A DNA stretch of 22,247 bases from IMG/VR virus record IMGVR_UViG_3300029309_000272, positions 1 through 22,247 of that record; one strand, written 5' to 3'. The notes beneath the pieces are model-generated. The model worked only from the letters and a program-made list of their open reading frames with translations. It had not been told where the DNA came from and made no database searches. This stretch comes from a virus. A program made the translations under genes and the position numbers. Below, one piece after another: positions 1 to 15,900 of the stretch (positions within the stretch are counted from its first letter, which is position 1; each line of letters opens with the position of its first letter).

Positions 1-90
1 ACCAGCTAAAGTTGCTATTGCAAAACCAGCACCTATTATAGTTTTTATGCTTAATTTAAACGCTGTATCTTCATTTAATTCTTTTGCCAT
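1..90 (-). CDS. Small membrane protein, N-terminal 30 residues only
   Basis: This gene starts at an ATG at 90-88 and stays open to the left edge of the window, so its C-terminus is missing. The visible part begins MAKELNEDTAFKLSIKT and runs into a hydrophobic stretch (about residues 14-30, rich in Ile, Gly and Ala) that looks like the start of a membrane-spanning helix. It follows the giant ejection-type gene after a 39-base AT-only-like gap with an A-rich leader (AAAAAGCAAA before ATG) and no Shine-Dalgarno sequence. Small phage membrane proteins just after structural genes are often holins or other lysis or membrane-targeting proteins, but nothing seen here identifies it as a holin. The reading frame and start are well supported; the function is not. 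Confidence 0.6.
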   Translation of the reverse strand, partial: MAKELNEDTAFKLSIKTIIGAGFAIATLAG

Positions 91-129
91 TTTGCTTTTT
101 ATATATATATATTATACAATCACTTGTTT
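91..129. other. AT-rich intergenic leader with (TA)n run
   Basis: This 39-base gap separates the giant protein gene from the small membrane protein gene. On the minus strand it contains a TATAAT-like hexamer (111-116) followed by a TA dinucleotide run (about 100-112) and an A-rich stretch directly before the start codon. The A-rich leader probably serves as the SD-independent translation initiation region. A promoter is possible but is not supported by any matching upstream box. Confidence 0.3.
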
Positions 130-7515
<7,386 letters not shown>

Positions 7516-7536
7516 TGTATTTTTTTATATTATAGC

Positions 7537-10353
7537 TTAATAAACATGCTTATCATCAAAAGGATTAAAATCACTCTCAAAATCAACGCCTGGCATCGGT
7601 AACGTAAAATCAACTATAGTATTGTTATAATCTCTTCTACTCTTGTCTCTGTTTTCATACATTTTTTTCATAATTTTTATCATCTTTTCAGTATTTGTTT
7701 TATCAGAACCCATTGTGTCAAATCTAAAGTATACAGCTGTTTTAGGATCGGTTTCATGGAAAAAAACTAAAGTATCCATATCTGTGAAAGAAGTGGCAGT
7801 TCTATTTTTTGTTGTATTGAAAAAATGAAAGCCATATTTTTTAAACTCTCTATTTAAAGAATTAATAACAAACTTGTTATCATCATACTGAAGTAAATAT
7901 TTATTAAACTCTAATTTTCTACCACCTACAACCGCATATGGAACTAATAAATTATCTAATCTTTTATTTAAATCTTCAGACATTTTTTTAGTATCAAGTT
8001 CTTTTTTGTCTTTTTCTTTATTTTCTTTTTCTTTTTCTTTTTCTCTTTCTATAGAGTTTTTTATTTGCTCATTAACAAAAGCTTTTATATCTTTTTCTTT
8101 AGCTTTTGGAAAAAGCCTTTTGTACATATTGATAATCTCTTCTGGATCGTATGGCAGTTTAGGCATTAATTTATCGTATTTTTCATTATCTGGAAAATAC
8201 TGTATAAAACCTTGTCCGTCTTCAAAAGTAAAAGTTATGTTTCTAGCGGTTGCTCTTTTTTTAGGTAATTTAGTTTCTTTATCGAAGTCAAGATAAATAG
8301 TATCAGGATTCATTTTAATATTAGCAGTTTTTGATTCGCCGCTACTTATTTTATTAAAATTACTAGCATAATCATTAAAATTACCAACAGGTAAAATTTC
8401 TCTATAAACAGGATTTTTTAATCGATTATTATTAACTAAATGGTCTATAACTAAATTATAAGCAATATTATTGTTATTAAAAGGTGCTTTTGTCCAGTTT
8501 ACACCATCTGTAGTTTGCATTATTTCACCATATTTATTTAAAGCAAAATCCATTTTTTCAGCTTTAAAAAGGTCACCATCTTTACCTATATATTCAGTTG
8601 CTAAATCTTTACCTATAATTGATGCCATTACATTTCTAGCAATACCTCTAGATTTTGGTAGTTTAGAAAACTGAAGAGTTTTACCAGTTTCTAAATAGTT
8701 ACTTACTGCTTTAAATGGTGCAATAACATCATTAAATCCTACAGATTCATCAGTACTAGCTGTTAAATTTGGATCATCAGTTGGCGCTCCTTTAAAATTA
8801 CCTAGAGCATCGTACATATCTACATCTATACCTTGATCTTGTAAAATAGAAGCAATTATTGGATCTCCTTGTGAAATATTATTTGAAGTTTGATCAACAT
8901 TATTTAAAGCTAACATATCACGATTAGGATCATCAGAAGGTATAACAATAGAACCACTATCATCACCACCACCATCATCATCTTCATCGTCATCAAAATC
9001 ATAAATTATTACACGATCATCTCCGCTTCCACCATCTTGATTGTTTGTAGTTGTACTTGTAACTCGATTATCTTGTGAAACTGGAGCTGTGTATGTTGTA
9101 TCTGTAATTATACCGTTTACAGTACTTTTATACCATTTTAAAAACTGAGTTTTCATACTTACTAAATTACCTTCAGCATCGTAGTATTCTTTTATTGTGC
9201 CATCACGTTTCATGTCGTTTATAATAGCAGCATTTTCTTCTGGAGTAATATTTTCTACATCTATTACACCGTCCTCTCCTCCGTATTTTTCATTAAACTC
9301 TGAATTGTATATAATTTGATTAGCTATTAATGAGCTTACAAAGCTGTCTGTATTAATACCGTCGTAAAATTCGTTTGCACCAAAACCATTCCATACTAAA
9401 GAATTTATTTGATCAGGTTTTAACTTTGTCATTTTAGCAAACAAAGGCAACATTTTCACGTTATAAACCTCGCTACCTATACTGTTAGCAGCACTACCAG
9501 CTTGATTTCTTTCCAATGCATTTCTAAAATCAAGAGCTTCACCTCTTATTAAAACATCAACGTCTTGAGGCACTCCTAAATTTTGTTTCGGTTCTGCGGC
9601 TATTTTATCTAAATAAATAGGTGGTGTATCAGGATTATTTGGATCTTGCCATATAAGTCTACCATCTTCATTAATTTTTATATTTTCACCTTTTTCATTA
9701 TAAATATCAAGCCACATAGCTTTTTCTTCATCTGTCATATCTTTGCCAAAATCACTTTCAGGTACTTGCTCGCCGTTTCTTATTTCTAATAAACGTTTAT
9801 TTACAACATCAAAATTAACAACAACATCTTGGTTTTTTTCTATTTTTTTCTGTAAATTAGCGTATCTTTCATCTGCAGGATTTAAAGCGGCTAGTAAACG
9901 CATGTTTTCTCTAACCTGACTAGCTCTAAAAACAATATCATCTGTTATAGGTATTGGAGTACCATCATTATCACCAAAAATAACTGAATTAGAAATATCT
10001 GGTAAACTTTGTTGTAATATAGCAAACCTTGCTTTAAAAGCAGCTTCTCTTTCTTTGATTAAGTTAACAGTAGGTCCTATAAGATTTGTAACATTTTTTT
10101 TCACACGAAGAACAGCACCTAAACTTTGTGATCTATACATAGCAGCAACTTTATCAAGAGCACTACCACTAGCTGGTGTTTCTATTGTGCTTATGTATTC
10201 ATCTATAGCTGTATTATCTATAGATCTTGCTTGTATTGCCGCAGCACCTAAACCTAAAGTTTTATCTATATCAAATATACCTTTATAACCTTCTGGGCCT
10301 GTAAGATTTACATTTGGTACTGTAATATTTTCGTTGTTATTTTCTTCTGCCAT
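7537..10353 (-). CDS. Large probable internal virion/ejection protein (938 aa)
   Basis: I do not recognise a named family. The protein is 938 residues, very hydrophilic and without a signal peptide or clear membrane span. Its N-terminal third is helical and charged, with an Asn/Asp-rich start. The middle holds a strongly acidic, Gly-interrupted tract (residues 452-465: only Asp, Glu, Phe and Gly) inside an Asn/Thr/Ser-rich linker. Near the C-terminus is a Lys/Glu alternating segment (769-790) likely to form a long charged helix, followed by a globular-looking end. It lies between the 275-residue membrane-active protein and the 2461-residue giant, with short A-rich gaps of 18 and 21 bases on either side. 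That position matches the middle member of a T7-like gp14/gp15/gp16 ejection set, so capsid-internal cargo is the best guess. The start ATG at 10353 has no Shine-Dalgarno sequence but an A/T-only leader. Confidence 0.6.
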   Translation of the reverse strand: MAEENNNENITVPNVNLTGPEGYKGIFDIDKTLGLGAAAIQARSIDNTAIDEYISTIETPASGSALDKVAAMYRSQSLGAVLRVKKNVTNLIGPTVNLIKEREAAFKARFAILQQSLPDISNSVIFGDNDGTPIPITDDIVFRASQVRENMRLLAALNPADERYANLQKKIEKNQDVVVNFDVVNKRLLEIRNGEQVPESDFGKDMTDEEKAMWLDIYNEKGENIKINEDGRLIWQDPNNPDTPPIYLDKIAAEPKQNLGVPQDVDVLIRGEALDFRNALERNQAGSAANSIGSEVYNVKMLPLFAKMTKLKPDQINSLVWNGFGANEFYDGINTDSFVSSLIANQIIYNSEFNEKYGGEDGVIDVENITPEENAAIINDMKRDGTIKEYYDAEGNLVSMKTQFLKWYKSTVNGIITDTTYTAPVSQDNRVTSTTTNNQDGGSGDDRVIIYDFDDDEDDDGGGDDSGSIVIPSDDPNRDMLALNNVDQTSNNISQGDPIIASILQDQGIDVDMYDALGNFKGAPTDDPNLTASTDESVGFNDVIAPFKAVSNYLETGKTLQFSKLPKSRGIARNVMASIIGKDLATEYIGKDGDLFKAEKMDFALNKYGEIMQTTDGVNWTKAPFNNNNIAYNLVIDHLVNNNRLKNPVYREILPVGNFNDYASNFNKISSGESKTANIKMNPDTIYLDFDKETKLPKKRATARNITFTFEDGQGFIQYFPDNEKYDKLMPKLPYDPEEIINMYKRLFPKAKEKDIKAFVNEQIKNSIEREKEKEKENKEKDKKELDTKKMSEDLNKRLDNLLVPYAVVGGRKLEFNKYLLQYDDNKFVINSLNREFKKYGFHFFNTTKNRTATSFTDMDTLVFFHETDPKTAVYFRFDTMGSDKTNTEKMIKIMKKMYENRDKSRRDYNNTIVDFTLPMPGVDFESDFNPFDDKHVY
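7984..8050 (-). repeat. GA-rich (GAAAAA)n-like tract encoding a Lys/Glu helix
   Basis: The coding strand is almost purely purine here, with 30 uninterrupted purines at 8021-8050 (pyrimidines on the plus strand) built from a period-six GAAAAA-like unit. It encodes the charged residues 769-790 of the 938-residue protein. The tract looks like slippage-expanded low-complexity sequence. Confidence 0.6.
8959..9000 (-). repeat. Asp codon-rich tract (acidic linker)
   Basis: This 42-base stretch consists almost entirely of GAT, GAC and GGT codons and encodes residues 452-465 of the 938-residue protein, an Asp/Gly tract with one Glu and one Phe. It is probably a flexible acidic linker. It could also bind divalent cations or mimic nucleic acid charge; no catalytic motif is implied. 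Confidence 0.6.
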
Positions 10354-10371
10354 TGTTTAATATTTTATTTA

Positions 10372-11199
10372 TTAACCGCTAAAACCAGGTATGTCTTCAA
10401 AAATTAATTTACCAGCATCATCTTTACCTAGTCTTTTACCATACATCATACCTCCTTTAGCAAACAAACCAGTTATACCACCAGCAGCATCTCCTATGCC
10501 AGAAATAAAACCAGCTCTAGCTGTTTCTATAGCTAAATCTGCAGCCATTTTTCTATCTGCAGCTAAACCAAGTAAAGCTTCTTGTTTCTTAGCTTCAGCT
10601 AATTGTTTTTTCTCTTCACCACTTGCTTTTAATATATTTATTTCACCTGTAGCTCTTCTTTGCATTAAGTCAATATCATAAGCAGCTTTTCTTCTTTGTT
10701 CTTCACCTGCTATCCTAAGTTTTTCATTAGCTTGTCTTTGTTGTGCTAATTGTAAAGAAGCTTTTCTAGCTTGTTCGTTAGCTATGTTAGACAGTGATTG
10801 CGCTAAAGCACCTACGCCAGAAGCACCAGCAGCACCTCTAAACTGTTGCATTAAGTTAGCTTGTGATTGTTGTTGCTGTTGTTTTAAATAATCAGCCGCA
10901 CCAGTATCTACTGTTAAATCTTCATATAAATTTTCTGCATATGGATTTTGCATACCAGCAAGAGGGTTTGTTAAGTTTGCATATGGATTTTCAAACTGCA
11001 TGTCTTCAAATTCTTTAAAAGCATCATCAAATTTTTTTCTAGCGTTTCTTTGTTCGTTTTTTCTTGTATTACTGCCAAGAAGACTAGTACCAGCTCCTAT
11101 TAAACCAGGTGCAGCAGATAAAGCTAACGCGGTAATGGGATCAAACCTCATTGGTGACTTTTTCTTTTTGAAAGGTGATCTATATCCTACTATATTCAT
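10372..11199 (-). CDS. Membrane-active internal virion protein candidate (275 aa)
   Basis: The protein begins with a short basic segment (KKKK at residues 12-15) and a hydrophobic Ala/Leu/Gly stretch (about 20-43). A long Ala/Gln/Arg/Glu-rich helical region follows (about 100-220) with a five-Gln run near 106, then a hydrophobic Gly-rich segment (about 228-252) near the C-terminus. This hydrophobic-helix-hydrophobic design, and a position just before two large cargo-like proteins, resemble T7 gp14-type ejection proteins that enter the host outer membrane. This is an analogy, not detected homology. The ATG at 11199 has the A-rich leader AAATAAAAGAAT. A second ATG at residue 17 (11151) directly before the hydrophobic stretch is a possible alternative start. 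The gene follows the 114-residue gene after a 40-base gap with no visible terminator. Confidence 0.65.
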   Translation of the reverse strand: MNIVGYRSPFKKKKSPMRFDPITALALSAAPGLIGAGTSLLGSNTRKNEQRNARKKFDDAFKEFEDMQFENPYANLTNPLAGMQNPYAENLYEDLTVDTGAADYLKQQQQQSQANLMQQFRGAAGASGVGALAQSLSNIANEQARKASLQLAQQRQANEKLRIAGEEQRRKAAYDIDLMQRRATGEINILKASGEEKKQLAEAKKQEALLGLAADRKMAADLAIETARAGFISGIGDAAGGITGLFAKGGMMYGKRLGKDDAGKLIFEDIPGFSG

Positions 11200-11239
11200 A
11201 TTCTTTTATTTATGTATTTATAATTACACTTTTTATATT
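11200..11239. other. AT-only intergenic gap before the ejection-type genes
   Basis: This 40-base gap is the longest break between the tail-type genes and the ejection-type genes. It is almost pure A/T. I see no stem-loop, no terminator and no convincing promoter box. Its 3' part on the minus strand is A-rich and probably acts as the translation leader of the 275-residue protein. Confidence 0.4.
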
Positions 11240-11584
11240 TTATTTACTACTCTGTGTTATTTCAGAGCCTAAAGTAAACAGTTCTGTTTTAACATTACTA
11301 TTAGTAGCTATTCTAGCTTCTGCAAAATAACCTTTTACACTAGCATTGTTTAAATTTGGTTTTTTAAACATAAAAAACAAATCAGTTGCAAAAGTTGGTG
11401 TTGAAGCTGATTGTATAACTCCGTTTATTTCACCACCTACTTCTACAAAATTACTACCAACTTCTGTAACAAGACCTATTTCTATAGGATTACCAGCACC
11501 TCCAGTTACATTTGTGTAATACAAAGTATCACCAACTTGTACTGAAACGTTTATATTTTGAGAAAAATTTATTCTATCTGCCAT
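11240..11584 (-). CDS. Small beta-rich structural protein (114 aa)
   Basis: The 114-residue product starts MADRINFSQNINVSVQVGD and is dominated by beta-strand patterns (VGDTLYYTNV, IGLVTEVGSNFVEVGG). It ends in a charged segment with aromatic residues (DLFFMFKK, GYFAEARI). It has no Cys, no signal peptide and no membrane span, and its size suggests one small beta-barrel. From memory, proteins with this exact style of N-terminus recur in uncultured marine phage contigs next to tail genes, where they are listed as structural or hypothetical. The role could be a minor tail, fibre-joint or head decoration component. Its start lies four bases after the stop of the upstream gene (TAA-AATT-ATG), so translation is probably coupled. 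Confidence 0.7.
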   Translation of the reverse strand: MADRINFSQNINVSVQVGDTLYYTNVTGGAGNPIEIGLVTEVGSNFVEVGGEINGVIQSASTPTFATDLFFMFKKPNLNNASVKGYFAEARIATNSNVKTELFTLGSEITQSSK

Positions 11585-11588
11585 AATT

Positions 11589-12896
11589 TTAACTTAATGT
11601 TGATAATACTATTGCTCTGTCTATATCGTAGAAAATATCTGTACTAATACTTGGAAAGGTTGCTATTGTTATATTACCACTTATAAAAGCAAATGGCGCA
11701 GCACCTAAAACACTTATTACAGTGTTGTCGCTTAACTGTTGATTACCACCTACAACTACTGATGTTCCTGCAACGTTAACAGATGATATTAAGTTATTAT
11801 CACCACTAGTATCTACACGAGGTCCAAATATTCTAGCGCCACTACTAACTCCATTTGAGTCATCAACTGTTAGTGTTGTGCCAGGACTACCCATAGTGCC
11901 GTTAATAACAAAATGACCTAAAGGTTTTAACTTTCCTTTTGCTATTGAACCAGATGCTACTCCTGCAGCTAAACGACTAGCTGGTTCTACTTTAAAATTA
12001 TTAAATTCAAAAACGCCACCTGTCGACTGTGTTATTAAATCACTACCATAAGCTCTAAACACAACAGCTTTATTATCAGCCCAACTATGTGCGCTTGATA
12101 GAGTTACAGTTTTATTATCTGTATCTATAGCTGTAATAGTTGGAAAAGTAAGCACACCTAAACTACCACTAGTTGTTACAGTACTACTTGTAATACTAAT
12201 TAAACTCATGCCTACAACCAGATTGTCTATGTTTGTTAAAACCATAGCTGTAGCACTACTGCCACTACCATTTGTTGTTTTTGATTGTGAAGTAAAAAAA
12301 TCACTGTCTATAGGTTGTAAACTATCAGCTACTTTTTGCGTAAACCTTTCTACGTCAAACTCAAACTTATAACCAAGAAAAGCACCTTCACTATCTTTTA
12401 TTTCGTAATCAGTAATTGTAACAACATTACCTGCTGTTTGATTTGCGCTACCAGATGTACTTCCTACATTAGTGCCCAAGCCAACGTAGCTAGCAGTAAC
12501 AGCTTGATCTGATGCCGTGCTAAACCTTACAGTAACACCTGCTTCTTGAGTTATATCTTTTCTAAGAAAAAAAGTATTATTACTTTGTATCTCTGTATTA
12601 AATATAGGTTCTGCAAAAACTAAAAACCTATATGATGCACCACTTGAAGCTGCGGGTATTTTTATTTGTCCTGAGTAAGCAGTATTGTCTAAAACTACAT
12701 TAGACAAAGTATTTTCAGAAGTAAACGTATTTGTAAAAGCTTTTGTTTTAAAATTATAAAACTTATTAGGCGAAGAACTATCTTTTACTTGTAAACTAAA
12801 TACGGCGCCTACTTCACCTGTTATTTTATAACCAAGTAAATTAGCAGTGCTTTTTAATTTGTTTTTATTAAGAATTATACTGTTTACTTTTTTCAT
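11589..12896 (-). CDS. Beta-rich structural (tail/fibre-like) protein (435 aa)
   Basis: I do not recognise a named family. The protein is Ser/Thr/Val/Ala/Gly-rich with almost no helical or coiled-coil sequence, as in phage surface beta-sandwich proteins. Two segments (about 217-287 and 335-400) share a pattern with the 460-residue protein: a short strand, then a Gly-hydrophobic turn (VVGMSL at 228-233), then strands ending in TVTLSS or TSVVVG. This looks like a repeated bacteriophage Ig/jelly-roll-type module. The first 25 residues (KKVNSIILNKNKLKS) are basic and could anchor it to the particle. It lies four bases after the giant tail gene (TAA-TAAT-ATG) and four bases before the 114-residue gene, so the three are probably co-translated and assembled together. 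A tail-tip, fibre or head-decoration role is inferred. Confidence 0.6.
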   Translation of the reverse strand: MKKVNSIILNKNKLKSTANLLGYKITGEVGAVFSLQVKDSSSPNKFYNFKTKAFTNTFTSENTLSNVVLDNTAYSGQIKIPAASSGASYRFLVFAEPIFNTEIQSNNTFFLRKDITQEAGVTVRFSTASDQAVTASYVGLGTNVGSTSGSANQTAGNVVTITDYEIKDSEGAFLGYKFEFDVERFTQKVADSLQPIDSDFFTSQSKTTNGSGSSATAMVLTNIDNLVVGMSLISITSSTVTTSGSLGVLTFPTITAIDTDNKTVTLSSAHSWADNKAVVFRAYGSDLITQSTGGVFEFNNFKVEPASRLAAGVASGSIAKGKLKPLGHFVINGTMGSPGTTLTVDDSNGVSSGARIFGPRVDTSGDNNLISSVNVAGTSVVVGGNQQLSDNTVISVLGAAPFAFISGNITIATFPSISTDIFYDIDRAIVLSTLS

Positions 12897-12900
12897 ATTA

Positions 12901-15900
12901 TTATATGTTATAATCTATAGTATCAGCAATGCCTATACCTTGAAAGTTAAAAGAACTTGTATCTATGTTTCCAGTTGTATTTAAACCATCGTTAGTTATA
13001 GTAGCAAAATATTTATTTTCTTTATTTATAAAATCACCTAGCGTAGTTCCGTTTTCTAAATCAGTATTTATAAATTGACAAAACCAACCTTGTTGACCAT
13101 CATAGTTTAATGTGTTAAAATGTTTTACAGCTGTAGGTGCATTATTAAACACTGCTGTTACAAAAGAAGTTTGAGGTTGTCCATAAAAATTATTTTTTTG
13201 ATCATCAACATTATGTTTCCATATTTCACCGTTTCTAAATGTAAAATAATCATTAACACAACTAACGCCAGACTCTTGTATAAAACCTTTAAAACTTACC
13301 CAACCTTTAACTGCTTCTTTATACGTTACAGTTACAGAACTAGTAGTTGATTTAAAATTATCATTATCATTGAAGTTATTACCAGAATCAAAAGTTAAAT
13401 GATAATTATCTTTATTTACATCATAACTTCCTATAATATTAAAATAATTACCTCTAAACTTATCTCTAAACCAATCTTTCATACCAGCTTCAGATATAGG
13501 CGTTAAACCATCCATTGAAAGTCTAAGAACTGCACCTCTTTGTTTATCTGCAAAATAAGCTCTATATGACGAAGAAGCAAAGCTTTCAGGATTTTTAGAT
13601 ATACCATACTCACCAACAAAAGGCCTTGATTGTCCTAAAACTTTTTCTGAAGCTATAAGCTGTGGATTACCATCTGCGTTAAAAATAGCATCTTTATCAG
13701 CAAATATCTGTACTATTTTGTCTTCACAAAGTGCTATTAAATCACTGTCTCTAGCAAATAATTTTTGTATGCTACCGTATGTGGGTTCTAGCTCTTTAGT
13801 TATTTTTTCAGCCATTATAAACTGATTTAAATCATTTAAGCTAGTGTTTTTATTATATAAACCAGAAAATATTAAGCTACTTGTTCTCTTATCTTCTAAA
13901 TATTGTTCTTGTAAAGTCGTAGAAACTTTAAAACCATTTTTAACGAAAGGCTTGTTAAAATCATCTCTTATTCTGTTAGACTCTACTCCGTTACCAAACG
14001 AATAACAATTGTGATATGATAAACCAAGCTTGTTAATAATAGGTTTTACTTTTATTTTGGTTATAGAATATGTTAAGTCTACCGTATCTATTATTGATAT
14101 ACTATCAACAGAGTCTATTTCTAGCTCAACGTAGCTGCCATCTATTTTGTGAAATTGTAAAAAATGCCCAGTTAATAATTCTGTTTGATGCTCTACGTCG
14201 TTAGCAAGAACAGTAACAGTTGGATCAGTAGGTAAAGGCATACCAAACTGAGGCGTTAAACCGCTGTTTATCTCAACAACATCTCCATTCCAGTTGTAAA
14301 CTCTTGTGTCTAACAACTGTTGGTTTATGTCTATATTATACTCTTCTTTTGTACATCTAACAATATCGTGCACAGATCCTACTAAATAACTTTTTCTATT
14401 GTCTATAGGATTAATAGCACTTTGAGTGTCTAACTGTAAAGGATATGCTTGTGTTACTTCGTAGTATATATCTAAGTCTACATTTTCTTTTGGCTCTGTT
14501 TCAAATACAGCTGGATTTTCACTTAATAACACATCTTCATCACTAACGTAGTTTTGTAAAAACTCTATAAAAGTTGAATCAACAGTAGTTAAAGGGCCTG
14601 CTAATTCATCTGGAGAATTTAAAAGTGCTGAAGGGTCTTTATCTAACTCTATAACGTACATTGTCCTTCTGTTATCTTTAGCACCAAAGTCTCTTAGTTT
14701 GTTTTGTAATTGAGTTTTTTTCTCTTGAACATTTACAGAGAATTGATTAGCATTATATATTGCTTTTGCGAGATCTGCCCAAGCGTAATGAACAGTTTCT
14801 GTATCTTCTATATATTCGTTATTAGTTGAGTCCCACACAACACGCCTGTTCCAAGCAGTGTGATTATAAAGCCTTTTTTCTACAACTTTTTTAATTGTAA
14901 ATATAGTATTACTATTGTCGTTTGTAAATCTAAATCTAGCGCCAACATTTAAGTTATCTATTAAAACTTTATTTGATTGACTAAAATTACCAAGAGAAGT
15001 TCTTCCAACAGGATCCCACTGTGATATAACTTTTTCATTATCTCTATTTGAATAATCTTGATACACGTTACATACTTTTTTTCTATTATTTGCCTGTGCA
15101 TTAAAATTTTCTATATTTTGTAAGTCTATTAAATAACTACTTCCTATAAAATTAGTAAGAGCAACATTACTAGCACCATACAACCCACTTATATTGTTAG
15201 GATTATCGTTTAGTAAACTACCGTTATGCAAGTTAACACCAACACCTGCAAAAGACAAATGCATGTAGTGACCATTACTGCCAGAATCTCCATACACATC
15301 TTCTCCATACAGCAAAGTGTTATTAGTAGGGTCTAAAAAGTTACCATATGGTTGTTTTCTCCAAGCTCTTCCGGCAGATGTACTATAAACATTGTATTGA
15401 CCGTCTGCCGTAAAAACACCTTCTACACCATCAACAGGACTACCATCGTTTTGAAACACAGAAAAATCATAAGCCCCAACACCAAGATCTGGTATGTAAT
15501 TTGTAATCCAAGAAATACTTAAACCGCTAGGCGGTCCTGCTTTAAAAAGATTACCACTAGCAGAAACATCAAATTCATTGCCGTGCGTAACAAAAGTTGT
15601 TAAACCTAAAGCTGACTGGTTGTTTGAACTAACGTCAGGCACTGTAAGCCCACCAACAGATGTATTGTATTTAATAGGCTGTTGTGCCACCGAGCCCATA
15701 CCATCTATAAACCAACCGCTAGTAGTTGTATTACCACCAAATTTTAACGCTTGTAACCATTCTGCTCTTGTATCAGAAATGCCAGTGCTTGATAAATTAG
15801 TAGCTGCGCCTTGAGTATAATTAGGATTTGCTAAATACTTGTCGTTATCTATCAAAGCAAAAAGCTGTAGTCTAGCTGATAATATCTGCTGTAAGTTTTC

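Noticed and set aside
8961-9000. DxDxDG-like calcium-binding loops in the acidic tract
   Set aside because: The tract is plain Asp/Gly low complexity without the spacing of EF-hand or RTX loops.
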